From Candidatus Kapaibacterium sp. (GTDB taxonomy: Bacteria > Bacteroidota > Ignavibacteria > Kapaibacteriales > UBA2268), in NCBI GenBank assembly GCA_027858275.1, contig JAQIDA010000334.1, positions 1 through 14,037 of the forward strand: DNA of 14,037 nucleotides, given 5' to 3'. How positions within the stretch are numbered: the stretch's first letter is position 1; each line of letters begins with the position of its first letter. The position numbers and the translations under genes were made by a program. The notes beneath the pieces were generated by a model. The model saw nothing but the letters and a program-made list of their open reading frames with translations. It did not search any database and had not been told where the DNA came from. Positions 1-7,162 of the stretch are shown piece after piece.

Positions 1-135
1 GGATTGAGAATAAATCCCGGTTTGCTTTCCGATCTAAGTCTATCAAACACCGTGCCGTTAAATCCGGAACTTCGCTTAAGCATCAGTATTGTTTCCAAAA
101 GAACACAGTACAAATATAATAAATATTATCAATAA
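1..135 (+). CDS. Possible 3' end of an unrecognised gene (partial)
   Basis: The first frame is open from the window edge for 44 codons and stops with TAA at 133-135. It contains alternating polar and hydrophobic residues (for example LRLSISIV near residues 24-31) that could form a terminal beta strand, but I recognise no family. The base composition becomes clearly AT-richer right after about position 105, as expected at a gene end. The opposite strand is also open: an ATG at 83 reading leftwards gives a peptide beginning MLKRSSGFNG that runs off the edge. The sequence alone does not decide which strand, if either, is coding. Confidence 0.25.
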   Translation, partial: GLRINPGLLSDLSLSNTVPLNPELRLSISIVSKRTQYKYNKYYQ

Positions 136-439
136 TCAAACAGATATTTTATATAAGGGGAATTTCCAATATTCTCGAAGACTCCCTACAGGACTGAATT
201 GTTTTTGCGTGCATTTCATAAAGCATTGAATTTAATAAGAGTATCGACTTCCGGACTCGGGGCAGCGGCTTTGATTATCATTTGAATAGATTATACAATT
301 TTATCTGATTCAGCTTTCCCGGGGTACATATCCAAACAAATTCTTTCGTATCTCAGTGAAAGTTTGTAATATTCACAAGACTTATTGCGAGTATTTTTTT
401 TCTCAAAAATATATCATTAAGAATTAACAACTATCTATT
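136..439. other. Intergenic stretch without a supportable gene
   Basis: About 300 AT-rich bases before the lipoprotein gene. A plus-strand frame from about 157 to 285 is open for roughly 43 codons and ends in an Ala-rich hydrophobic stretch, but it has no ATG and no recognisable motif, so it could be a decayed gene remnant or chance. The promoter of the lipoprotein gene presumably lies in the right half. I could not find a convincing Bacteroidota-type promoter (TTTG and TAnnTTTG boxes) or a repeat copy here. Confidence 0.5.
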
Positions 440-1057
440 ATGCACAAGCTCCTTACATTCATTTTAATATCAACAATACTTCTTACTGCAACATCTTGTT
501 CGGATGACAACGATGTTACGAGAAATATTAACCCTCCGACAGGCACAGAATCCGTCGGGAAATATTATCCGCTTGCTGTAGGGAATTGGTGGCGGTACGA
601 GCTGACCGTCAACGGGGAAAAGAATACTTATACTTCGCGAATCCTGCGAAAAGAGCTTGTCAACGGCGTTGACCGATTTGTTTTCAGACTGCGTGACAAC
701 GACCGAGACTCTCTGCATTTCCATTATGACGGAGGCAATTTGATCGATCTGAGAAAAGGAATTTTCCTGAAAGATTCGCTGACTGTCGCTGACAAATGGA
801 TTGAAGAAATTGTGCATGATGACAACTATTCATCTACCTACACATATACGGTCACGGACTTTTTCGACACATTCAAAGTGGAAAAGAAGATCTATTATAA
901 TGTTGTTTTGGTCAAATCAGAAACTCGTTCGCTTATAAACGACCGACTGACGGAATATTATTATCTCTCATACTTTGCCGAAGGAATCGGCGCAATCTAC
1001 GAAGAAGCTCCCGAGTCAAACGCCGCGGCAGCCTTGAAGGATTTCCGTGTGAATTGA
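440..1057 (+). CDS. Lipoprotein, probably surface-exposed, function unknown
   Basis: The 205-residue product starts with a short hydrophobic signal peptide (residues 4-19) that ends in a lipobox-like ATSC, giving a predicted lipid-anchored Cys20. The next residues are SDDND (21-25), an acidic stretch like the lipoprotein export signal that sends Bacteroidota lipoproteins to the outer face of the outer membrane. A motif YYPLAVGNWWRYE lies at 42-54. From memory, similar 'YYPLxVGNxWxY' stretches occur in secreted or lipid-anchored proteins of this phylum whose function is unknown. The rest is rich in beta-strand-like and charged residues, without Cys or recognisable catalytic motifs. The gene stands alone: it is preceded by a long gap and followed 12 bases later by a repeat hairpin. 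No clear ribosome binding site precedes the ATG, which is common in this group. Localisation is inferred from the signal and no biochemical role can be given. Confidence 0.85.
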   Translation: MHKLLTFILISTILLTATSCSDDNDVTRNINPPTGTESVGKYYPLAVGNWWRYELTVNGEKNTYTSRILRKELVNGVDRFVFRLRDNDRDSLHFHYDGGNLIDLRKGIFLKDSLTVADKWIEEIVHDDNYSSTYTYTVTDFFDTFKVEKKIYYNVVLVKSETRSLINDRLTEYYYLSYFAEGIGAIYEEAPESNAAAALKDFRVN

Positions 1058-1067
1058 ATTTATCCGG

Positions 1068-1170
1068 CTCTCCTCCTGTCTTAGGAGGAGTACCCGAAGG
1101 GGGAGGTGGTTCTTCTCTTCGTCTTTCGTGCCTGTGTTGCGTACCAAGACGCCCAAATAGGGCGTCTCTA
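1068..1170 (+). repeat. Composite palindromic intergenic repeat (modules B + A)
   Basis: Module B begins with a perfect 8-bp hairpin: CTCCTCCT at 1070-1077, loop GTCTT, AGGAGGAG at 1083-1090. It continues with TACCCGAAGGGGGAGGTGG and a TTCTT end near 1114. Module A is the inverted repeat AGACGCCC-N5-GGGCGTCT at 1147-1167, followed by CTAC. The same B-then-A order, including an intervening CGTGCC segment, recurs inverted at 9465-9553. Module copies also occur at 2396-2539. The element lies between convergent genes, where the B hairpin might help transcription end, but there is no U-tract. Confidence 0.8.
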
Positions 1171-1245
1171 CGGCAATTCGGTGACGAAATAAAATTTTCT
1201 TATCAACTTCATCATCCGGATCATCTTCATCTGCGGTTCAGACAA

Positions 1246-2355
1246 TCAATAAATACATCCCCGCGCCGAAATTTCAATCACATCAACGATCTCTTCGCCG
1301 TCAACTATATAGGCATAATCAAAATTATTCACAGTTGTACAGGCATGATTAGGGATGATTCTGATCTTTTCTCCAACGGTGAAAATGATTTCTTCATCGT
1401 GCAGAACGATTCCGTGTTCTTCCGATAATTTGCTCAAATGAGTATCTTTGTCTAGGATGAAGCCGTGACCTTTCACATTTTCATTGCCGTGTCCGCCCTT
1501 GTCGGAGCTGAGCGTTTTGCTGCCCGAATCTAATATCGCGCGATCAGTCGTCGGAGTGCTTATCACAGTTGCCAGAACCGACAGCGCGCAGCGTTCAAGC
1601 GGGACTGTGCCGAGAGCTACTTGGATCATATCATTAAATATATAATTGCCCGAACGCACTCCCGTAACTCCGTCTACCGTTGAGCAATACTTCGCAGTCG
1701 GATTCGAGCCCGGAACAATCTCTTCAATATTCACACCTTCTTTTCGCAATCTCTCGCCGAGATCGACCATAAAACGTCCTTCCGCCAGACCGATTTCTTC
1801 TGTTTGTTCCGGGCTTTCGGATGAATAAGCATGACCTGCGTGTGTCGTTATTCCTTTGAAATTCAGACCCTGCATTGCTCCGGCATTCTTCGCCAATCTA
1901 AGAATCGAATCAAATTCACTTAAACCGCAACGACCGTAGCCGCAATCGACAAGCATCAAAACATCAACTTCTCTGCCGGCCTCGGCGAACACATCGGACA
2001 AAGCGCGTGCGGACTCAAAAGAATCTATGCAGCAAGTCAGGCGATCGACTGATTCAGAGATTTTAAGCAGGCGTTCGATTTTCTCCCGGCCGATGAGTAT
2101 ATTCGGAATCTGTATGTCTCGAAATCCGGCATCAGCGAAAATCTCCGCTTCAGAACTCTTTGCGCAAGCAATACCGACAGCACCGGCATCAATTTGCATT
2201 TGAGCTAAACGCACAGATTTATGAGTTTTAATATGCGGTCGCAGATTGACATTATACTCATCAATATGCGTCTGCATTTCGGAAATATTCTGTTCCAAAA
2301 CGGATTTTTCAATTAACAACGCCGGTGTTTCAATATCTTTAAAATCTGTATACAT
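1246..2355 (-). CDS. PLP-dependent D-threonine aldolase/D-serine dehydratase-like enzyme
   Basis: The 369-residue protein belongs to the fold-type III PLP family that includes D-threonine aldolase, 3-hydroxy-D-aspartate aldolase and eukaryotic-type D-serine dehydratase (DSD1). The N-terminal TPALLIE followed by RPHIKTHK (39-46) is the family signature, with Lys43 the predicted PLP Schiff-base lysine. A TIM-barrel half (to about residue 240) carries the DCGYGRCG and TTHAGHAY segments. The C-terminal beta domain has the His-x-Cys metal pair of the family at His337/Cys339 (PNHAC), so PLP plus a divalent metal is expected. The likely reaction is aldol cleavage or dehydration of a beta-hydroxy D-amino acid in the cytoplasm. 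The sequence does not tell which substrate is preferred. Length is normal for the family. The gene is alone, divergent from the SDR gene across a repeat-filled gap and convergent with the lipoprotein gene. Confidence 0.9.
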   Translation of the reverse strand: MYTDFKDIETPALLIEKSVLEQNISEMQTHIDEYNVNLRPHIKTHKSVRLAQMQIDAGAVGIACAKSSEAEIFADAGFRDIQIPNILIGREKIERLLKISESVDRLTCCIDSFESARALSDVFAEAGREVDVLMLVDCGYGRCGLSEFDSILRLAKNAGAMQGLNFKGITTHAGHAYSSESPEQTEEIGLAEGRFMVDLGERLRKEGVNIEEIVPGSNPTAKYCSTVDGVTGVRSGNYIFNDMIQVALGTVPLERCALSVLATVISTPTTDRAILDSGSKTLSSDKGGHGNENVKGHGFILDKDTHLSKLSEEHGIVLHDEEIIFTVGEKIRIIPNHACTTVNNFDYAYIVDGEEIVDVIEISARGCIY

Positions 2356-2395
2356 TTCAGTCTTTCGATCATTGTATTATTCATTCCTCGTGTAC

Positions 2396-2416
2396 AGACG
2401 CCCAATTTGGGCGTCT
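2396..2416. repeat. Palindromic repeat, module A, copy 2
   Basis: A perfect 21-base inverted repeat: AGACGCCCA at the left and TGGGCGTCT at the right around an ATT centre, preceded by GTAC. The core is identical to the copy at 9470-9490. Confidence 0.85.
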
Positions 2417-2457
2417 CATGTATCACATGCTCGCGGGACTTTAAGTATGACGTGCTG

Positions 2458-2482
2458 AGACGCCCAAGTTGGTCGTCTCTAC
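2458..2482. repeat. Palindromic repeat, module A, copy 3 (diverged)
   Basis: AGACGCCCAAGTTGG is followed by TCGTCTCTAC. One arm base has changed (GGTCGTCT instead of GGGCGTCT), which breaks one pair of the stem. It lies exactly 62 bases after the previous copy and keeps the CTAC end. Confidence 0.8.
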
Positions 2483-2490
2483 AAAATCTT

Positions 2491-2539
2491 ACTCTCCTAC
2501 CTTTCCAAGGAGGAGTACCCGAAGGGGGAGGTGGTTCTT
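2491..2539 (+). repeat. Palindromic repeat, module B, copy 2
   Basis: A CTCCT...AGGAG hairpin is followed by TACCCGAAGGGGGAGGTGG and TTCTT. From AGGAGGAG at 2509 through the TTCTT end it matches the copy at 1083-1114 base for base. Here it follows module A instead of preceding it, so the two modules combine in more than one arrangement. Confidence 0.85.
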
Positions 2540-2599
2540 GGTTTCATCTTTGAGTCTCGTCAGATGAGACTGTATCATAAGTGATAAATTCGGTTAATT

Positions 2600-2624
2600 G
2601 TAGGGGCAAAAAATCTTTCGCCCT
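2600..2624. repeat. Degenerate GTAGGGGC-type palindrome
   Basis: GTAGGGGCAAAAAAT is followed by CTTTCGCCCT. The arms AGGGGCAAA and TTTCGCCCT pair imperfectly. The GTAG start resembles the ends of module A and of the repeat at 10265-10297. Confidence 0.5.
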
Positions 2625-2742
2625 CTTCCCGGAACACAAAAAACCAAACAAATAAAATATCTCGAAAAAATAAATGGAAAAATACTATCTGAGTGTTCTG
2701 AAGCAGAAAACAATTACGTTTTAATTTTAAAGAAAGTCACTC

Positions 2743-3495
2743 ATGGAATTATTATCAGGAAAAACCGCATTAATCACCGGCGCAAGTCGCGGTATCGGTG
2801 CTGCAACCGCGCAAATGCTTGCTGCTCACGGAGCTGCTGTTATAGTTAATTACATGAACAGCAAACAAGCAGCGGATCAGATTGTCAAAGATATCGAAGT
2901 CAAAGGCGGAAAGGCTTTTGCTGTTCAGGCAGACGTTTCTGACCCCGCTCAAATCAAACAAATGGTTGCGAAAGCCAATGAAAAATATGGGCAAATTAAT
3001 ATTATGGTGTTGAACGCCGGTTTCTCTTTTCCCGTGATGCCCTTCCTCCAATATCCCTGGGAAGCCTTTGAAACCAAACTCACAAATGAGTTGAAATCAG
3101 CTTTCCATTGCTGCAAGGAAGTGGTTCCGGGAATGATTGAAAGAAAATCAGGACATATAATCGCAGTCTCAAGCGGGTTGTCTCGCCAACCGGGATTTGG
3201 ATTTTGCGCTCACAGCACAGCCAAATCTGGCTTAGATGCTTTTGCGAAATCATTAGCTTTGGAGCTTGGCCCCGACGGAATCAGAGTCAATGTGATAGCC
3301 CCGGGACTTACCGATACGGATGCCACATCAAACCTCCCGGCGGATATTAAAAACATGATCGCCAATCACACGCCGCTCAAAAGATATGCTGTTCCGGAGG
3401 ATATAGCAGGAGCGATATTGATGTTAGCCGCCGATCAATCAAAATTTATAACCGGAGCGTACATCCCGGTAAGCGGCGGTATCCAGATTATTTAG
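2743..3495 (+). CDS. Short-chain dehydrogenase/reductase (SDR) with altered catalytic tetrad
   Basis: The 250-residue protein is a classical SDR by length and layout. It has the nucleotide-binding TGASRGIG at 12-19, an NAG motif at 91-93, the AVSSG strand with catalytic Ser144, and a C-terminal PVSGGIQ typical of FabG-like enzymes. It is FabG-like overall, so an NAD(P)(H)-dependent carbonyl/alcohol oxidoreductase fold is certain. Two of the four catalytic positions differ, however. The YxxxK tyrosine is His157 (codon CAC, in AHSTAK, with Lys161 kept), and the position of the tetrad Asn is Glu116, 28 residues before Ser144 as in FabG. The reaction may therefore be changed or slowed, or the protein may bind cofactor without normal catalysis. 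No fatty-acid synthesis genes are nearby and it stands alone. I cannot name a substrate. Confidence 0.9.
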   Translation: MELLSGKTALITGASRGIGAATAQMLAAHGAAVIVNYMNSKQAADQIVKDIEVKGGKAFAVQADVSDPAQIKQMVAKANEKYGQINIMVLNAGFSFPVMPFLQYPWEAFETKLTNELKSAFHCCKEVVPGMIERKSGHIIAVSSGLSRQPGFGFCAHSTAKSGLDAFAKSLALELGPDGIRVNVIAPGLTDTDATSNLPADIKNMIANHTPLKRYAVPEDIAGAILMLAADQSKFITGAYIPVSGGIQII

Positions 3496-3519
3496 ATTTT
3501 AACTAAACGAAACATAAAT

Positions 3520-3579
3520 TAGGCTTGATAATTTGATATGAATGTTGTACTTGTTTCATTCATACAGTTATCAAGCCTA
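3520..3579. terminator. Long shared hairpin between convergent genes
   Basis: A 12-bp outer stem (TAGGCTTGATAA at 3520-3531 with TTATCAAGCCTA at 3568-3579) encloses an 8-bp inner stem (TATGAATG at 3537-3544 with CATTCATA at 3557-3564). It sits between the stops of the SDR gene and the WD40 gene, which converge, and so probably ends transcription from both sides. The flanking T-tracts are short (TTTCT on one side, AATTTAT on the other). Confidence 0.75.
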
Positions 3580-3585
3580 TTTCTA

Positions 3586-5970
3586 CTATCTTATCAACTG
3601 CATCTGCCCGCTTTCAACATTCTCTCCGGATTTCACAGTATAATAATAAGCTCCCGAAGGTAGTGTCTCAGCGTCAAATCGTGCGGATTGTTTTCCGCTG
3701 TTCTTCAATCCTTCATCAATAGCAGAAACTAATTGTCCGCTTGAGTTATATATATTGATTGTAACACTTGCTGCTTTCTCAAGGCTATATTCAATTGTTA
3801 TCGATTGAGAGAACGGGTTTGGGTATGTTGATGAATTGTTTTTGATTGTGTTTTCTTCAACGGCGTCTGTTTTTGTGATTGAGAAGAAAGAGTCGGAAAT
3901 ATCGATTGTACCGGTGTTCCATATTCTGATGGTTCCGTCTAGGCTACCGCTCGCTAGTTTCTTGCCGCCCGGGCTGTAACATACACTCATAACACTTCCG
4001 TTATGCCCGGAAAGTGTTCTTATTTCCGCACTTGTTTTAATATCCCATATCTTTATCAGATCGTTCAAGCCGCTACTTGCTATACTCTTCCCGTCAGGGC
4101 TGCAACAGATGCTGTTAACTCTGTCCTTATGACCTGTAATCGTTCTTATTGCCATTCCTGTTTGTACGTCCCATATTTTTATGGTTGAGTCATTACTTCC
4201 GCTTGCGAGTAATTTTCCGTTAGGGCTGTAACTTACACTGTTTATTGATCCTTTGTGTCCTGAGAGTGTTCTTATTTCCTCTCCCGTTTGAGCATCCCAT
4301 ATTTTGATGGTTGGATCCATGCCTATGCCTCCGGCGGCAATTTTACTGCCGTTGGGACTATAACTAACACTATTTACTTCACGAGTACTCCCTGCGAGAG
4401 TCATTATTTCCGCTCCTGTATCGGCATCCCATATCCTGACAGTTTTGTCTCTACTCCCGCTTGTAACCCTTTTGCCGTCAGGACTGAATTGAACAGTAGT
4501 AACACTATTAGTATGACCTGAGAGCAAAAGTATTCTTGATCCACTGTCGACATCCCTAATTAATAAAGAATATCTACTTCCAATGGCTATTTTGCTGCCG
4601 TCCGGACTAAACTTCACACTCTGAATGCTATTATCTAGGTAGCCTTGGATAGTTTTTATTTCAGAACCCGTAATTGGATCCCATATTTTTATTTTCCCGT
4701 AGTCACTCCCACTTGCTATTTTAAGCCCGTCAGGGCTGTAATTTACACAACTAATCGAATTACTATGGCCTTCGAGAGTTCTTGTTTCCTCTTCATTTTC
4801 TACGCTCCATATCTTGATTGTTCCGTCTAAACTACCACTGACAATTTTACTGCCATCAGGACTGTAATTTAATCCCCAAATATAACTCCAATGTCCTTTG
4901 AACTCTTTTATTTCCGCTCCGGTTTCGGCATCCCATATTTTAATTGTATGTGTTTCATCAGCGCCGGCGATTCTCTTGCCGTCCGGGCTATATGTAATTT
5001 TTGCAATGATGCCTGAGTTTAAGTTGACAGTTCTTATTTCCGCACCCGTTTGAGCATCCCATATCTTGATTGTCTTGTCAAAACTACCGCTTGCGATTCT
5101 ACTACCGTCAGGGCTGTAATTGATACTCCAGACTATATTTGTATGACCAACAAGAGTGAAAACTTCCGCTCCGGAATATGCATCCCATATCTTAATTGTC
5201 TCGTCATCACTAGCACTTGCGATTCTGCTGCCGTCAGGGCTGTAACATACATCATAAACAGACGCCGTGTGCCCTGATAATGTTCTGATTTCCTCTCCTG
5301 AATTTGCGTCCCATATTTTGATAGTATTGTCATAACTGCAACTAACGATTCTGCTGCCGTCAGGACTATAATCAACACTCGCAACATAATCAGCATGTCC
5401 GTACATTGTTCTTTTCACCTCACCTGTTTTAGAATCCCATATCTTGATTGTCTTGTCAGAACCTGCGCTTACTATACTGTTTCCGTCAGGACTATAGGTG
5501 ATACTATAAACAAATCCGGTTTGTTCCCTAATAGATAGAATTGTATCTCCTGAGGCGACATCCCATATAAATATTCCGCCGCTGCCGCATGAAGCGAGCT
5601 TTGTACCATCCGGACTGTAGATAACTCGGTAAGCGAGTCCATAGCCAAGTATCATCACATCTTCAGCCGTTGAGTCATTCATCGAAGCCTTAATCAGGCA
5701 TGAATCACTCAAAGAATTCGGAATATCTATCCATTCATGTTCATAGCCGGTGGCTTTGTCCGTGATTGTCATCCAATCGTGACCGCCGTCTGTGCTATAC
5801 TCTAGAGTGACTTCATCTTCAGCGGCACAGCCTTCCCAAGTGATTGTTTTATCCGTACCCACTCCGAATGCCTCACCACCATTTGGATGAGTCAATGTCA
5901 AACCCTCAGAAAAGTTCTCTGTGGCAGATGCAACAAACAGCAAAACAAATAGTAAAAGAAGCTTATTCAT
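3586..5970 (-). CDS. Secreted WD40 double-propeller protein with T9SS C-terminal domain
   Basis: The 794-residue protein has a signal peptide (cleavage expected after ASA16) and an Ig-like domain (about 24-105) with the HPNGGE...ITW start and YSTDGGHDW strand seen in many T9SS cargo proteins. It then has 14 consecutive WD40 repeats of about 42 residues (110 to about 700). Each reads roughly YSPDGSRIASGS-DxTIKIWDxxTGxEIRTLxGH, and 14 repeats suit two seven-bladed propellers. The protein ends in a T9SS type A sorting domain (716-794) with YPNPF, a central YNSSGQ turn and LPSGAYYY. The family role is export across the outer membrane and surface attachment or release, and the propellers would bind proteins or ligands that cannot be predicted. 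Repeat 9 has lost the WD pair (LLIRD), and repeat 11 has two extra residues. An AGGA seven bases before the ATG supports the start. The gene is alone, with its own 180-base upstream gap. Confidence 0.93.
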   Translation of the reverse strand: MNKLLLLFVLLFVASATENFSEGLTLTHPNGGEAFGVGTDKTITWEGCAAEDEVTLEYSTDGGHDWMTITDKATGYEHEWIDIPNSLSDSCLIKASMNDSTAEDVMILGYGLAYRVIYSPDGTKLASCGSGGIFIWDVASGDTILSIREQTGFVYSITYSPDGNSIVSAGSDKTIKIWDSKTGEVKRTMYGHADYVASVDYSPDGSRIVSCSYDNTIKIWDANSGEEIRTLSGHTASVYDVCYSPDGSRIASASDDETIKIWDAYSGAEVFTLVGHTNIVWSINYSPDGSRIASGSFDKTIKIWDAQTGAEIRTVNLNSGIIAKITYSPDGKRIAGADETHTIKIWDAETGAEIKEFKGHWSYIWGLNYSPDGSKIVSGSLDGTIKIWSVENEEETRTLEGHSNSISCVNYSPDGLKIASGSDYGKIKIWDPITGSEIKTIQGYLDNSIQSVKFSPDGSKIAIGSRYSLLIRDVDSGSRILLLSGHTNSVTTVQFSPDGKRVTSGSRDKTVRIWDADTGAEIMTLAGSTREVNSVSYSPNGSKIAAGGIGMDPTIKIWDAQTGEEIRTLSGHKGSINSVSYSPNGKLLASGSNDSTIKIWDVQTGMAIRTITGHKDRVNSICCSPDGKSIASSGLNDLIKIWDIKTSAEIRTLSGHNGSVMSVCYSPGGKKLASGSLDGTIRIWNTGTIDISDSFFSITKTDAVEENTIKNNSSTYPNPFSQSITIEYSLEKAASVTINIYNSSGQLVSAIDEGLKNSGKQSARFDAETLPSGAYYYTVKSGENVESGQMQLIR

Positions 5971-6153
5971 AATAATTCCTAACCCAAAGTTGAAAGTAAA
6001 TTCTTAATAAAAACGAACTGTATGATCACAATCAAATACAGCGAATTATTACTCTTATAGAAGAGACAATCGAAAATTACTTTTGGGTACATCGAATCAA
6101 CTTATTCACACAAAATTCAAAATATATAGAAACTTGAATGAATCTCTCTTCGA

Positions 6154-7146
6154 TCAATCTACAAACAACTCTGCAATTTGCACTGCATTAGTCGCTGCGC
6201 CCTTGCGGACATTATCAGCACAAATCCATAGATACAGACCGTTTTCCGCTGTGTCATCCTGCCTGATTCTGCCGATATATACGGGGTCTTGACCGGCGCA
6301 AGCCGCTACTGTCGGATATTTTTGATTCATCGGATCGTCGATGACGATAATATCATCTCGTCCGGAGAACAGTTCTCTGACTGCTTGGGGAGTGATCGGT
6401 TTTTCTGTCTCAATATTCAGCGATTCTCCGTGACCGCCGACTATAGGGAGTCTCACGCAGGTTACGGCAACGGGCAGATTAGGCAGATTGAGAATCTTGC
6501 GAGTTTCGTTTTGCATCTTAATTTCTTCTTCGCTGAAGCCTGCCGGGTCGCTGATATCGTGGAATAATGTATTGAAAGCAATCGGGAGTTCTTCCGCTGC
6601 GACTCCGCCTATCCCCTGCTCAAGCTCACGATTCAATTTATCGATGCCTTTTTGTCCCGCGCCTGTGATAGATTGATATGTTGATACTATCACACGTTTC
6701 AGACCGAAAGCGTCATGAATCGGCTTGAGCGCGACAAGCATTTGGATTGTTGAGCAATTCGGGTTTGCGATAATCCCTTTATAGTCTTTGATCGTTTCGC
6801 CGTTAACTTCAGGAACAATCAACGGTTTTGTCGGGTCAGTTCTCCATGCGCTGCTGTTGTCTATTACGATACAGCCTGCTTTTTCGGCAATCGGGGCGTA
6901 TTTCAGACTGACTGTCTTGCCTGCTGAGAACAGGGCTATATCCACATCGGCGAAGGAGTCTTCGCGCAACTCTTCGACCATATATTCCTTGCCGCAAAAT
7001 TCGGCTTTAATACCGACAGATGTTGCCGATGCCAGCAATTTCAATCTTCCGACCGGAAAATTTCGTTCTTCCAATACTGTCAACATAGTTCTGCCGACCA
7101 GTCCGGTGGCACCTACTATAGCTATAGATAAATTCATTTTATTCAT
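6154..7146 (-). CDS. asd: Aspartate-semialdehyde dehydrogenase
   Basis: The enzyme reduces L-aspartyl-4-phosphate to aspartate semialdehyde with NADPH, the branch point to lysine/diaminopimelate, threonine and methionine. Visible signatures are the NADP-binding GATGLVG at 12-18, the active-site Cys131 in NPNCST, the long substrate-binding segments (STYQSITGAG) and the catalytic His239 in GGHGES. The frame is open further upstream to 7215, but that would overlap the preceding ymdB coding region. The ATG at 7146, 16 bases after the ymdB stop, gives a 330-residue protein of normal length. A second ATG nine bases on (7137) is an equally possible start. It is the second gene of a two-gene minus-strand operon. 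No clear terminator follows in the 180 bases before the WD40 start. Confidence 0.95.
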   Translation of the reverse strand: MNKMNLSIAIVGATGLVGRTMLTVLEERNFPVGRLKLLASATSVGIKAEFCGKEYMVEELREDSFADVDIALFSAGKTVSLKYAPIAEKAGCIVIDNSSAWRTDPTKPLIVPEVNGETIKDYKGIIANPNCSTIQMLVALKPIHDAFGLKRVIVSTYQSITGAGQKGIDKLNRELEQGIGGVAAEELPIAFNTLFHDISDPAGFSEEEIKMQNETRKILNLPNLPVAVTCVRLPIVGGHGESLNIETEKPITPQAVRELFSGRDDIIVIDDPMNQKYPTVAACAGQDPVYIGRIRQDDTAENGLYLWICADNVRKGAATNAVQIAELFVD

Positions 7147-7162
7147 TGTTCTGATGTCTTTA

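Larger units (their letters stand above)
2356..2742. other. Repeat-filled gap between divergent genes
   Basis: No gene is supportable in these 387 bases. About 2396-2540 is taken up by two copies of palindrome module A and one of module B, and a degenerate palindrome lies at 2600-2624. The last 100 bases before the SDR start are AT-rich and probably contain its promoter, with AAAGAAAG about 5 bases before the ATG as a weak ribosome binding site. The promoter of the minus-strand gene must lie left of, or within, the repeats. Confidence 0.6.

Noticed and set aside
1054..1428. 124-residue plus-strand open frame
   Set aside because: The first part is repeat sequence and the rest is antisense to the D-threonine aldolase-like gene.
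3900..5580. Regularly spaced DNA repeats resembling a CRISPR array
   Set aside because: The roughly 126-base period corresponds to the 42-residue WD40 repeats of one long reading frame, and there are no short identical direct repeats with unique spacers.
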